Of a stretch of 64,000 nt of DNA, positions 1 through 12,873 are shown in pieces. Every line of letters begins with the position of its first letter. The stretch's first letter is position 1. Origin of the DNA: Spodoptera frugiperda (Eukaryota; Arthropoda; Insecta; Lepidoptera; Noctuidae); contig NC_064214.1 in the NCBI RefSeq assembly GCF_023101765.2, positions 9,368,001 through 9,432,000 on the forward strand. Reading direction: 5' to 3'. Under the pieces are notes generated by a model that did not search any database, was not told the DNA's origin, and saw only the letters and a list, made by a program, of their open reading frames with translations. Both the position numbers and the translations under genes were made by a program.

Positions 1-230
1 GACGATCTATTTACAAGTATTAAGGCATTTTATTTTATTTTCAGTAAAAAGTGAAAAGGCTTAATATCATTATATGCCTAGCTTACTGTTATTATTACTT
101 GTGACTTACCATAAATTAGCTGACGTAGTTAAACTGATTGTTATAATAATGATAAAATGTAACATGTACACTATTGCTTACTCTCATAAAATGAGTAACA
201 TAAATGTTAAGTTTTTTATGGTATTAGCTG

Positions 231-491
231 GTAAACTAGCAGACGGATCAAATGACGGTATGAAATCGCCGCCAGCCATAGACACCCGAAACATCAGAGA
301 CGCCACAAGTGCGTTGCGTTTTGAAGGTTAGGAATTTAAGAGTTGTTGGGGAATCGGGGATTGAAAAGAGAGTAATTAGGCCACCGATAACCTCACTCAC
401 ACAACGAAACACAACGCAAGCGTTGTTTCACGTCGGTTTCCTGTGAGGCCGTAGTATCACTTTTGTCATGCCAAAGCATAGCTCACCCACA
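231..491 (+). repeat. Dispersed repeat family A, copy 1
   Basis: About 260 bp. The landmarks in order are GTAAACnAGCAGACGGATC, GCCGCC..CATAGACACC, a TTAGGAATTTAAG word, CTCACTCACACAACG and TTTCACGTCGGTTT, then the GAGGCCGTAGTATCAC end. The same order recurs in at least eight other places in the window on both strands. There is no coding potential and no clear terminal repeats. It is a non-autonomous element of a class very common in moths; I cannot assign the superfamily. Confidence 0.75.
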
Positions 492-901
492 CTTAAACGT
501 AATTTATAATTAAAAACAAAACCCTACCCAAAGAGCCAACACAAGTGCATTAACCTCTAACTTAGCCTAACAATACAATACCATCACCAAAAACAATCTA
601 CAAAAAAAGCTTTCTCTATCAAAACACAGCTATATATAAATGCTAGGTACAACAGCAACAGCAAACATCGGTATATTAAGCCTGCAACACTCGTGTCTCT
701 AGAGGTTGGATGATACTCCAGCTAATGGCGCCCATTCACTACGTATTATACCCGGAGGTGGCGTATTAACTGCGATTGGCTGGTGTTTTATTACGATTCA
801 GGCTTTTTTTTTAACTCAATCGGTGAATTGGATGTAATTAGGTAACTTTTTGTATTGTCAGACTTAACAAATACTTAATATATGTTATTGTTATTTATAT
901 A

Positions 902-1008
902 TCGTCACACCTTTTATCCCCGAAGGGGTAGGCAGAGGTGCACATTATGGCACGTAATGCCACTATACAATGTACGTTGTAAGTCCCATGTTTTAATTGG
1001 TGAGCTTT
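902..1008 (-). repeat. SINE-B, 3' part only
   Basis: Contains the body CCTTTTATCCCCGAAGGGG and TAGGCAGAGGTGCACATT, but not the tRNA-like head. Family B has its tRNA head at the other end, so this copy is inserted in reverse and 5'-truncated. Confidence 0.7.
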
Positions 1009-1357
1009 AATATATCTATACAGCTTATTTAAGTAAACTGTTTGTTGTTCGTTTATTCAGTTATATAAGTGCATAACGTCATACATCTCGTGATTATGAG
1101 CCCCGGTGCTGCTTGAAACTGGTCGAGTGTCGTCGATTAGTTTACCTGAGTAAGTTAAATAAAACTGACTAATATTATAAAACAAAAACTCTCTAACATA
1201 TAATACATTAAAATATTGTGCTTTTGTTACACAAAAATTTATAAATAAACTTTACACAAAACATCAATTCAGCTTTTAATCCTATCCCGCTAAGCTCGTT
1301 TTGTTTTTAAAATTGAGTATCCATTCATTTCATATTTGTTTACTGTTCTGAAAATTC

Positions 1358-1460
1358 AATTCCGGTCGAGTGATTGAATATGCGAAAGGTATCAGGTTCG
1401 ATTTCCGGGTCAGGCAAATTGTTCTTGAGTATTTTGGTTTTGAAAATTTTATCAGTTGGC
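1358..1460 (+). repeat. SINE-B tRNA-like head
   Basis: GGTCGAGTGATTG resembles a Pol III A box and GGTTCGATTTCCGG a B box. They are followed by the CAGGCAAAT and GAAAATTTTATCAG words that come next in family B. Confidence 0.55.
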
Positions 1461-1620
1461 AAATGTCCATAACACAATATTTGGTTTGGAATTAAGTTTG
1501 GAATTATACTCGACATAGTATAGTTAAGCATTCATGATGGGACTTTTATAAGTCATTTGTCTATGAGTAGTTTTTATTGCTTATATAGAAATATATCTGT
1601 AGGGAATAAAAGGATCTAAG

Positions 1621-2008
1621 GAGGAGTGTCAGGAACGAACCTCCTCACGCCCCAGTTGCCGCGGGAGACACTCCGGGCGTCGTAGATCGTGAGACGTTCT
1701 GCAAATATCATAAACACAGGCCTGCGGACGGTGGGCAAGGTACCTCACCACCAGGCCAGAACCAGACCTAAGCGTAAGACGCGTGGCGTTCCACGCACGT
1801 CATAAAGAGCCATCAGACCAACATAGACGGGGACCCAGTAGGGCTGATGCCTGACACGGAGCTGTAGAAGACCTGACGAGTTGCCGGGGCCACGCCTAGA
1901 AGAATAGTAGTAGGGAAGGGGTGGTTTTTAGTCAGTTAGAGTCTAACACTCCCTCTCGTCCCACCTAAGGCGGGAGAAGTCATTGAATGATGTTTCCACC
2001 TCAAAACA
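1621..2008 (+). mobile_element. R1 tail, long copy
   Basis: Covers the end of the ORF2 region (AACCTCCTCACGCC..GACACTCCGGGCG) through GCCTGCGGACGG and GGGACCCAGTAGGGCTG to GGCGGGAGAAGTCATTGAAT. 5'-truncated and diverged. Confidence 0.8.
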
Positions 2009-3644
2009 GGGGAAATAAAAGACAGATAATTTATACTCTATGTTATTTGTTAACTCATGTGACTATTCACAGACGTTGCATCAATTGTTCAGTCTCTGAT
2101 TGTTCGAAACGTATTTCTGCGTTTGCGTCAAACAAAATACAAAATTGGTAAAAGAATAACAATTGTTTGGCCATTGTTTAGAGATTTTTATGAGAGTTTT
2201 TTTGAGCGTACAAATGGATTTATATTGGGACGATTATGTTTTTCAACTGGCCGTGAAAGGGTTGATCTGTTTTGTTTTGCTTGCTTTGTGTTTTGAAAAG
2301 TAATAAAATAAATGTTTTGTTTGTTTCGTTCTAGTTTATGAACGTTTACATTTACTGTCTTGATGGTCAAGTTTGGTCTGCTGTATGGGGTTTTGTTCTA
2401 AGTTTATAGATTTGACGATTTATTATTTATATCAAGAGTCTGATGAATTCTCGGTTATGAACTTATAGATAATACATTATTAAAATTAAGGAAATAATAT
2501 CAAAGAAACAATATACGGTATGCATATTTATTCATTTAAAAAGAAAGAGTATTCCTTTTTAAAAAGGAATACTCTGGAATACCTGTTACTCCTTTGGTGT
2601 TGCGGGCGGCGCCGATCAAATCCACATAAAAATCTCATATACTAATAGAAAAATCTGTTAGATTAATTCCAAAATTTTCCTCCTAAATCCTAAATCTGTC
2701 ACAAAAGGAAAACAAAATATGAAAGCATTTTCTCTTTATCCCTACTTAGAATACGTTTAAGGAAACTCTCTTTTATTTTAATTTAATTACTTTGTTTTAA
2801 ATCTGCACACTGTTTAATTATTCCTATAACAATTATTTTTATTAATTGCTTAAAATATTAATTATAAAAGGGAAAATGGTCGATTTTTCAATAAACAGAT
2901 AACTTTTATTCATAAATGAAATTGACGTCCGACATTTTATGTATGGATAAACTAAAATAAACCAATTTATCCAAGTACATATTTCGCTAAGTCTAATGAT
3001 TAGCATATTGGCAAATTGCATACCTAAACTAATTTAAAATTACGTCTAAATAGCGTACCTAATTGAGAAATGCTCATTTGTGTTAAGCTAAAACACCTTA
3101 TCTAATGAGTAGCGTCGTAAAACTTCAAGTTAATACATATTTCTTTTTACTTTAATACAATATTGTTTAAAAAAAAAAACACTATTATTTTATCTAAAAC
3201 TACATTAGTATGAGATTTAAGTAATCCTATGGGGGTAGGCAGGCACGGTTCTAAGTATCATCACTAATCTAATCGCTTCTACTCAACAGTCATCAATCTG
3301 ATGTGACATGTATTCTAACCGCTCAGTTTAAAAGGTCACAATCATCTTTATCTATCTAAAACCTTTACAACTAAAATTATATTCAATTCTACACCTCAAT
3401 GTCTCATTTTTTAACCATATTCACTTAGGTAACGATTGTCGACCTCCACAAAGGTTTGGCTTTGACTCAAATCGTTATCAGTCCTCCGAGACGTGATATT
3501 AAACTGTTGAACCGGTTATAAGGGGTAATAACCGGATTTCGGTGGTAATGGACATTTGTTTTTTTAACCGACTTCTTTTTATTTTATTTAGATTAATGGG
3601 GTTTTGATATGTATAATATTTTTTTGTTTGGAAGGCCTTTGAAA

Positions 3645-3886
3645 TTGTACATACTACCACTGTACAATGTACACCCACTTCTCACTAAGTATTTGTGTTG
3701 TAAGTCACGTGTAATTGGGGGAGAGCTTATTGCCATATACTGGGCACACTACCAGACTCCGTGTTACTATTAAGAAATTTTCGAAAAGCCTAAAAAAACC
3801 CAGCCGTACTTTGCCCGACCTGGGAATCGAACCCAAGGTCCCTTAACCCTTGTCACACTTGCGACCACTCCACCAACGAGGCAGTC
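3645..3886 (-). repeat. SINE-B copy with tRNA-like head
   Basis: The reverse complement begins with a GCCTCGTTGGTGGAGTGGTC A-box region and the B box GGTTCGATTCCCAGG. The body ends near TGTACAATG, lacking the final third. Confidence 0.8.
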
Positions 3887-4274
3887 ATTTTGTTAACAAT
3901 CTGTTTTATTTATCTCTCTATCTCATCATCTCTGCATTTTAAATGTAAGCTCTGTTTGCCAAAGAAACTTGAATAAACAAATGCACAGAAAAATATAAAA
4001 TAAATTCATTTTACATTGCGATCGTAATGAGAAGCTAATGAACGAAATTAAATTGTTCCAGTGGTCTGTTTGTTGCATTATTTGAAATATTCCGCGTACG
4101 AATATAATGATACAAAGGGGTTTTTAAAATAGTTGTTTAAATATACAACAATTTTACATTATTTTTCTGACCTCATTTTGTTGATTTCTTCTTTTATTTT
4201 TAGTAACGTTTTCATTTATTTTTGTAATATTATTATTTTTTTAATTTATTTTAGGCGATGGTCTCAGAGTTATG

Positions 4275-4361
4275 TAGAGTCTGACTACCTAGCGGGTTAC
4301 CTCTCGCCTACGCCCAAAGCTTAGAGAAGTAATTGCATGATTTTCCCCCTTTAAAAAAAGA
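4275..4361 (+). mobile_element. R1 tail fragment
   Basis: GACTACCTAGCGGGTTACC joins directly to the final CTCGCCTACGCCC section and ends in A7. The middle of the tail is deleted. Confidence 0.65.
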
Positions 4362-5005
4362 CTATTGATCACCGAAGATGGAAAAATTATTAATTTTGAG
4401 ACTGTGGTATGCTATATTATTTATTTCCAGGTTTTTTAATTGCTAGTGTCTTTATCCGTTTATAATTGTTGATTATGATTATTATGAAGTTTGATTTCTA
4501 GATCAACTATTGTGTCTTGGACAATTTCTTATTCGTTTCATATTTTACTGAACTTTTATTTATCAAAAGCCTATAAGTAGCCACTGCGGCTTTTTCTAAT
4601 ACGCATTAACCACCACGTAATTTAACACTTATAAAATCATCTGACCTTCAGCCACCATTCAACAAATCTCATGAAGCACTTTATAAATATCTTCCTAACC
4701 TTATTAGGTTCTAGGAGTCTATTGACTGTGCGAAGTGTCTCATCATTTGACAGCGCCGCCAATTATCTACTTCTCTCGAGGACTGAACATTGAGTAATGA
4801 CACTTGCTACCGTAGTCAGCACTTACCTTAATAGCGACTTAGGTAGCGAACTAATATCCTGACTGATTGTGAATTATGGTGTTTGATAAAGATCGATTAG
4901 AGTTTTAGTGATATTGTAAACCATTGATAGGATGATGTTTTAGAATATTTGAGGGATTGTTTTAAATTTTAATCAGGTGTTTTGACTTATTTATATTATA
5001 TCTTA

Positions 5006-5120
5006 ACTAAAAATCAAGGTTTACTTACGTTAATTAATGAAAAAAAGCTCTACTAGTTTCGAGTCACAGAGGGACTCTTCGTCATGAGCAGTATGCGCAG
5101 ACGTGGGGACGTCGCTGCCT
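5006..5120. mobile_element. E-related MITE copy
   Basis: AAAAAAGCTCTACTAGTTTC, GACTCTTCGTCATGAGCAG and GACGTGGGGACGTCGC. Confidence 0.6.
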
Positions 5121-5221
5121 ACTAAATACTGAATTACATAACGAGCATTTGCATGTATGAAAGTAATTGTCAATGATTAACATCATAACACTAGTTGGTT
5201 AACATTATCATTTTTAATGAA

Positions 5222-5292
5222 ATAGTAGGGAAACGACCAAACGAGTCACCTGATGGTAAGCGATCAGCGCCGCCCATGGACCCGCAACACTA
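5222..5292 (+). repeat. Family A, short 5' fragment
   Basis: Matches only the beginning of family A (GATGGTAAGCGATC then GCCGCCCATGGACCC) and stops abruptly. Confidence 0.55.
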
Positions 5293-6179
5293 TTATGTCA
5301 TTATCAGCATAATTTTATTTACATATTGTTTATAGCATAGCATATTGTTGTTGTAAATATGTAGTTTACGAGATACGAGCTCCATATGTCTAGTAGTAGC
5401 AACATCAATAATAGGAATATTATACTAATAGCAATAGATGATAGAATAGATGATGATAGCAATTGATGTTACTACTACAAACGTGGATGTTCATACTAAT
5501 TTTTGTGATACACCTAGATTCGATAATAAAAATATAAGGTCATTTAAAAAAGTTATCTATCTCATTTAAGGCACAAGCCACTGTTACATCATTTCACATC
5601 TATACCTACTAACACAAGCCTAAGTAAGAAGGATTGGTAGTCCCAAGAGTGTGAGGCTTCCTGCGGTTTGGCGAGCGGTCAACTCGTTACCGTGCCCTCG
5701 AGACCGGAATGATAAGATGGCTTACCTAGGCAATAAGCATGGGATTGCTTTATTGTATAATGTATAGGCTAAAAGATTTGTAGATAAGATTCGTTTAAAT
5801 TGTAAATGTGGGTGGATAATTTAAATCAGAAATTAATAATGGCCAGTAGGTCTAGTATTCTCGAATGCGAAGTTTCGTTTAATGTCCGGCCGTAGGTTTT
5901 ATTGATTTACTAATAAAATTAATTAAAATTACGTTTTATTTTTAATTTCAAATCAAAACGAAAGTTCACGAAAGTTCGCAATAAACGGAATTGTAGTACG
6001 AAATCTGCGAAGTTTCTTGCGAAGAACTCAGTTTTTCGTTGAATTAGAGTAGACCTCCTTTTTTGAGAGAATTCTTACTCTGGTGTCCCTAGACTTGTAT
6101 GACCCGATGTGAGAGTATGATCGAAGTGAAAGACACTAAGAATCATAGTGCGTAGTCTTTTTTGATGACGGAGTAAATC

Positions 6180-6345
6180 CTTCAAAAGGCGCCTAGCTTT
6201 TTGGGGAGAAAGACTCGAGAGTGTGAAATTTTTACTTCACTAAAACCTCAAATCGTCAAAAGGCACCTAGCTTTTTGGGGAGAAATACTAGGAAGTGTGG
6301 GATTTTTACCTCACTAAAACCACACCGGTGGCCACCCTCAGCACC
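6180..6345. repeat. Family F, two tandem copies
   Basis: GCGCCTAGCTTTTTGGGGAG and GCACCTAGCTTTTTGGGGAG occur about 73 bp apart, each followed by GTGTG.(A/G)ATTTTTAC.TCACT. A third related copy lies at 7365-7490. Confidence 0.65.
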
Positions 6346-7364
6346 TGAAAAGGACATCGAGTTATCTAATGGACAGTTGGATATCCCCTATGACTTAAAA
6401 ACAAGAATCAATGATATAAAGTTCTACGTAAATTCTAAAAACTGGAGTTTTTCATCTAGTATAGATATAAACCGTTAAACTGAAATCAGAATATTGAACA
6501 TGAATCTATTTCAAGGTCAAACAAAACATTAACAAAATTTACACTCACCTTGAAACTTTAAACAGGGCAACATTTCCTGAATTTCACTAGCAAACAAGAT
6601 AAATCCGCTTAAAACTAGTTTCATATCGTGATTTATTTATATCACCTGTGAAAATGCACCCTTTTCAGCATCAAATGTGGTGGTGTGGTCACTGCGACCG
6701 TTTCCTCGTTCAGAGGGTTATTTAATTAAAATGTGGAACTATGTACTATGGTGAGGTTTAAAGTATTGTTGTTTGGGTACAATAATTACCCTAGCAGACA
6801 ATTTCAGAAAAGTTTTTGGGTCCTAGCCAATTGGTATTTAAATAGCGTATATTTGCTAATAGGGTAGGTTTATGAAAGTTTTCGGTACTAGAAGTTACTA
6901 TCGAATGGCTTGTTAGTGTTAAATTAAATGATTTTTGGTTAAAATAAATAGTTTTAATTGCTTTTACGTCATCTATAAGATATTGATGATATTTGTTATA
7001 ATTAGACAACAAAAAAAAACAAATACAATAGTCCATAACCAAGGTCGTAAATACTGCCATTTTGTTAAGATTTAAGTTTCTAAATTTACTGAGAAACAGG
7101 CAGAAGAAAAGAAAGAGATATTAAAACTCAGAAAATAAAATACATAACATAATTACCTAATTACTAAAAATAGAATTTCTCTATTTAAAATATCTAAAGA
7201 TACAATGAGACATTAAAGTGTTCTCTCACAGACTATAATTGATGTAGTTCCCAGAAAACAGCTGAAATTAGTAGAGGAGGCTGAAAATATTTTCATCGGC
7301 AATTTAGTCAATTCTAGGTACAGGCTTATACCTTTTTTGTATTTAATGACGGGGGAAAATATTT

Positions 7365-7490
7365 TAAAGGCGCTTACCTTTTTGGGGATAAAAGAATAGA
7401 GGAGTGTCGAATTTTTAACTCACTAAAACCACCCCGGTGGTCACCCTCAACACCTGTAAGTCCTCTTAGTAGACCTGCTCCGGAGCCCCC
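7365..7490. repeat. Family F copy
   Basis: GCGCTTACCTTTTTGGGGAT, GTCGAATTTTTAACTCAC and CCCCGGTGGTCACCCTCAAC. It may be the 3' tail of another R1-like LINE, judging from its similar layout to the R1 tail. Confidence 0.55.
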
Positions 7491-9969
7491 AAGGTGCAAC
7501 GTCTCTTACGGCACATCCCTAGAGAAAAGCCTTAAGACCTAAGTACACTTGACCAACCTTCCCCGCTTGACCCGCAAACTCACAAAAGTCAAGACACCAA
7601 CACAAAACTTAATTTACTTACAATTTATACTTAGATTTTGTTAATTTCATCTTCTAAGAATGCAAATCAGTTTATAAAAGTTTCAAAACACGTCTTGACA
7701 CGTAATTTTCTTTTGTGGTCTCAAGAAATCGTTCGGGCATCCAGGGGGAGCGACCTTTTTGGAGATTTAAGAAAAAAAAATTTGGTCCTTTGCGCCGCGT
7801 CGGAATTTTAGTGAAACAATCTGAGGACCAAATTAGTCCCTTAGTTGGGTCCTTTTATTGTTTAAGTTGGATAATTATTTTCCTGGAACATTTATATGTC
7901 CGGCTTTAAGGGTGGGTTTTATTAAACTTATTTCGGGTATTACTTGATAAACACACGTGGAATTTAATGAGTTAAAGTGGTTTTGGCAATAAATTTTACT
8001 GTCGGGTTTGTGTGCGCAACGAAATGTGATTTTAACAAGGATTTTGTTGACAACTTTTTAACGTACGGGTTAATGTTATTTATCTGCTCTTAGCTGGGTA
8101 ATGTTAGTGGTTTTTGTAATTGTTTAGAGTATATTAAATGATGTTTTAGCCGTAAAAATAACAACTTAATGTTTTAGTATATTTAAGTTTTATTGTAGCA
8201 AAATAATGAATTCGTTTGGACTGTAGATTTTAATAACTTTGTGTATATTTATAACATTTACAAAATATTTCTTTAAATTTATCGTTTGCTATAAAAGAGT
8301 ATACGCAAGTAGAGAAAAAAGGTGGTACCCTATATGTGATACCATAAACATTCCACGGTGGCCGGTAAAGGGGTAATTACCAAAGTTAAACAACTAACAA
8401 ACCCTCGGTAATTTGCCTTTGACTGGTAATTACTTACTCCTTGAGAGTATGGAGGTGGACCTACTTGTAAATCTGAAACTTTACACTTTGTATGTTGAGG
8501 TACTTAATGACTGGGCTTCTTATGGGGGTAAAGACCTAAGCTTAGGTACCTGTTTATCTTTGTATTAGAAATAGTAGTAGATCTTTCAAAAAGGCTTTTT
8601 AATTCTAAAGGCTAAAAAAGTTTCAGAATTTAATATTTGGAGGGAAAAACGACCTAAAGAAACAGCTGAAAAATCAAGTATATTTTATATACAATAAAAA
8701 TTTACAAATGTTATCTACAGACCTAATAAAACAACAATAAAAGAAAATATTAACACGTTTCATTTAACAAAACGACTCTCTAAATAAAATATTATTTCCA
8801 ATCACTCAGCCGCCGCAAAGAGTGATCCCGAAATATTTATATCCATTTTATTCATGGAACATGATAAATAATTCACAAAACTGTAAAAATGTTATTTTAA
8901 ATTCGTTTTAAAACGTACAATGTCCATTAATCAGTTGGTGTCGTAGTGAATTTTTGGTGGCCGATGTTTGTAAAATGGCGGCGTTCAATTTTTGGGGTTA
9001 ATCGTAAAGGATAAGAGCTTTGGGTCTATATTTTGTTGAATTTAAATTAAGGAATATTGATTGGATAGCTATACGTCTGACTTGTCGTATTTTGTAGTAG
9101 CTGGATTAGTTTTATGGTAATTTAAGGACCTGTAGGGGATTTAACGGGTGATGTACAAGAGGATATTTGTTGTGATCGAGAGAGTATTTTGTGAGAAGAT
9201 TAGTTTTAGTTTACAGTTTATTTACCGGACTTTTGCTTGAGATTTCTTTCCTTCAAGATACAGGTAGTCATAATCGGATGTTCTGTAGAGTCTATGATAA
9301 AAAAAAGAAATGAAACGTAACTTTGACTCTTAACTAATTAAGTTATGGATACACATCTTGTAATAATACAGTGTAAACTTTCCATAAACTAACACAATTT
9401 CAAAGTCTTGCTATTACTCTAAATGTCAAACCCCAAACTCTAAAATTTGAATACTTTTAAAGGATCCAGCCTTATATGAAGGAGGCACACAGTTTTCTTA
9501 GCGAATTAGTAAACTTCATCCAAAACTAAGTGACATTACATGGCCGAGTGCCCCTGCTAATCTAGTTAGGCGACTACATAGCTTAAATGGACCAAAGGAC
9601 CAAGCCTTTGGACCTAAGTCACTATTACCCGTAGATTGGTCAGTTGTTCTCCAAAACTCAACCTTTTGCCTTTGTTATCTTAAGACCCAATTTACAGTTG
9701 ACATTTTGATAATCTCGACTAGAAAGTTTGAAAACTTTAGAGGTTTTGACCGTTTGCAAAGGTCTAGGTAGGAATGAGTTAATTTGTGACGTTTCTTGAT
9801 TGTTTGAGAATAAATGTTTGTAGAATTGTTAAGCTATTGTCATTTTGGAATTGTAATTACCAACTGAATATTTCAATTTTATGTTTATTAATATATATAA
9901 TTGACCATAATATTTTGTTTTACTTTGATATTAATATGAAAAGATATCGTTTCTTTGTCGTGGGTGTGT

Positions 9970-10047
9970 TTACAGTTCACATACACATGACACCCAAACC
10001 CGAAACAACAATTTGTGGATCACCAGCCACCGCGCCAACCGTGCAGT
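9970..10047 (-). repeat. SINE-D, internally deleted
   Basis: Minus-strand landmarks of family D: TTGGCGCGGTGGCTG joins directly to TGATCCACAAATTGTTG, so the B-box region is deleted. CATGTGTATGTGAAC follows. Confidence 0.65.
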
Positions 10048-10519
10048 CAATATACACCACAATTCCCTTTACCCACACAAAAAAAACATGTCACCTTAAC
10101 ATCGTTGCCGCACCAATATGATCAGAAATCAGTCATAAGAACAAAGCCTTATATCATTCGAGTCACGTGACGACAATAGTTTAGGCTCGATCGCATACAG
10201 CTGCTTATACCTTGCAGCAGTGGTTCCCAACCAGTGGTCCGCAGAAAACAAAAAAATAAGAAAATAAATACACAATACGAGTATAGTAGAAAATAAAATA
10301 AACAATACGATATTTAGTAAACACACCATGATCAAAGCTCGAATTAAACGTATGGAGATGAGACAACTGAGAGTTGCAATTGATTTCAATTATACAAAAA
10401 AGTCACATTTTTATGAGAACAAACATCACAACTCTCGAGAAAATCCCACACTAAGGGACAATTCATTAAAAATATGCATAATTTTACATTGTGGAGACAT
10501 AATTTTGACAAATGACAGA

Positions 10520-10700
10520 TGACACATCACGAACGTAGACGATCGACGACACATACGAGTATTAACGGATGACCTAGAAGTTTACATGAAAATAACATGG
10601 ATAGAAAATCCCAACGAACAACTGCTGGGTAGAAAGCCTACCAGACACGATCACCTCGCCTGGTCGAAGGATCCTCCTTTTCTTAGGAAACTTCCTAATT
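10520..10700 (+). repeat. Dispersed segment J, copy inside the hAT-like element
   Basis: ACATGGATAGAAAATCCCAA, CGAACAACTGCT and AAGGATCCTCCTTTTCTTAG recur in the same order in reverse at 45470-45670. No coding potential is evident. Confidence 0.7.
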
Positions 10701-11485
10701 TCTATTCCCTTAAACATTATACAGTTGAAGTGAATTTATTATAAACTAGCTTTTGCCCGCGACTTCGTTCGCGTGGAATAGTGACTTCCGGCAAATTTTT
10801 GGTTTTAACCACATAGTTCCCATAGCTATAGGCTGATGATGATGATGATGAGTTCCCGATCTCGCGGGATCTCTTCAAAAATGAGATGTGGAAGATATTC
10901 CAGGGAACTCTTCAAAAATCAACATAATGAGCTCTGCGTTTGATTTTAATAGATGTATACTCACTTAGGGCATTGAAAAAATAGTTTAAAAACGGACTTA
11001 AACTAACTTAAAACTAAAGAAAGCTACGAATTACGAATTTATAACAATTAAAAAAGAAATTATATTAGAACCTATCCTTTATGCTATAATAACCAAGCTT
11101 AAACTAAATAATTTAAAAGAAACGACTTAAATCTAATCTAATTAATTTATAAATTAGACTTACAATTTTATTAAAAAAACTAACTACAGTAACTACTAAT
11201 AATCGATATCAAACTAAACCTACGTTAAAAAGTTAAACCAGAAAACCAGGAAAACCCAACAAATAAACTTATTAATTGACAAATTCAACGAAACCAATTT
11301 AGAATATACGAAACAGCAGGACCACTACAGACAAATAATCATACGACTGATAATACACATTTTCTACAATAGTACCGAAGCGCTCGGCCGATACCCAACC
11401 AAATAATTGTAACAAAACCATAGCGCGATCTATTTCGATCCCAACGCCATCTATCGAGGATAAAGACAACTTGGATTATTTATTT

Positions 11486-11752
11486 ATACTCCGTTCGGGC
11501 ATTTTCTTTGTACTAAAAGTTTAATTATATTGATATAATTTTTTTCATACCTTTTTACTATTTGTTAACTTTTTTCGATGAATTAAAACAATAACATGAA
11601 CCGAAGTCGTGTAACGATCGACATAGAATTATCTATACTCCGTTAGAGCGTTTTCTTTGTACTAAAAGTTGTATTATGTTATATTTTTCATTGCTTTTTA
11701 CTATTTTGTAAAAACAAATTTCCAATAAATTAAAACAATAACATGAACTGAA
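11486..11752. repeat. Two direct copies of a ~120-bp unit
   Basis: 11486-11602 and 11632-11752 share ATACTCCGTT, CATTTTCTTTGTACTAAAAG / CGTTTTCTTTGTACTAAAAG and ATTAAAACAATAACATGAAC in order, offset by about 148 bp. Confidence 0.65.
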
Positions 11753-11817
11753 CAATTGTAATTACACCATTGCGCGATCAACGCCATCTATCTACGGAGT
11801 ATAGGAACAGCCCGACA

Positions 11818-11854
11818 TTGTTCAATTCCGTACTATAAGTACGAAATTGAACAA
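11818..11854. repeat. Tight 17-bp-stem hairpin
   Basis: TTGTTCAATTCCGTACT, loop ATA, then AGTACGAAATTGAACAA; one mismatch in 17 pairs. ACGCCATCTAT upstream and ATAGATGGCGCT downstream form a further outer inverted pair. Confidence 0.75.
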
Positions 11855-11880
11855 TAGATGGCGCTGTATGTCCGGAATAA

Positions 11881-12135
11881 ATTTATTTTTTATTTTATTT
11901 TTATTTTATTTTTGTTTTATTTTTATTTTATTTTTATTTTATTTTTATTTTATTTTTATTTTTATTTTATTTTATTTTTATTTTATTTTTATTTTATTTT
12001 TATTTTATTTTTATTTTATTTTTATTTTATTTTTATTTTATTTTTATTTTATTTTTATTTTATTTTTATTTTATTTTTATTTTATTTTTATTTTATTTTT
12101 ATTTTATTTTTATTTTATTTTTATTTTTATTTTTA

Positions 12136-12166
<31 letters not shown>

Positions 12167-12366
12167 TTTATTTTATTTTTATTTTATTTTTATTTTTATT
12201 TTTATTTTTATTTTTATTTTTATTTTTATTTTTATTTTTATTTTTATTTTTATTTTTATTTTTATTTTTATTTTTATTTTTATTTTTATTTTTATTTTTA
12301 TTTTTATTTTTATTTTTATTTTTATTTTTATTTTTATTTTTATTTTTATTTTTATTTTTATTTTTA

Positions 12367-12397
<31 letters not shown>

Positions 12398-12441
12398 TTA
12401 TTTTTATTTTTATTTTATTTTTATTTTATTTTTATTTTTTT

Positions 12442-12502
<61 letters not shown>

Positions 12503-12538
12503 TTTATTTTATTTTTATTTTATTTTTATTTTATTTTT
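11881..12538. repeat. T/A low-complexity array of 6-mers and 11-mers
   Basis: About 658 bp of almost pure T and A. The flanks are mainly the 11-mer TTTTATTTTTA and the middle (about 12190-12390) is an uninterrupted TTTTTA 6-mer. Both forward frames stay open only because no stop occurs in the pattern; they are not proteins. Confidence 0.95.
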
Positions 12539-12802
12539 TGATTTTTGAAATAAAAATATATCTATGTCCTTTCTAAGGTTCTAAACTATATCTGTACCAA
12601 ATTTCAACCAAATCCGTCAAATAGTTGCGGAGATTAATGGTATAAGCATAGAATGTTCGACGTGATTCTTTAATTTGACATAACTTTTTTATTTATGAAC
12701 CGATTGAAATGAAACAAACACTAAATGTAAATTTAAGCATCCCACAATATATTCGTGAAAACCGCATCCAACTCGGATCAGCCGTTTCTGAGATTAGCGC
12801 GC

Positions 12803-12873
12803 ACAGACGAACAGACAAACAGACAAACAGACAAACAGACAAACAGACAAACAGACAAACAGACAAACAGACA
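12803..12873. repeat. (GACAAACA)n microsatellite
   Basis: About eight copies of an 8-mer, next to GATCAGCCGTTTCTGAGATT. That combination commonly ends a dispersed lepidopteran repeat. Confidence 0.85.

Noticed and set aside
74..331. An 85-codon frame starting MPSLLLLLLVTYHKL, which resembles a signal peptide and could have been the missing first exon
   Set aside because: It runs into a family A repeat, has no convincing phase-1 donor, and the hydrophobic start is explained by TTA-rich sequence.
9786..10121. A 111-codon plus-strand frame
   Set aside because: The C-terminal half is a reversed SINE-D and the rest is low-complexity hydrophobic sequence.
11847..12548. Two overlapping open frames of over 220 codons made of F, Y, I and L
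   Set aside because: They are translations of a T/A simple repeat that happens to lack stops; both shifted frames look alike.
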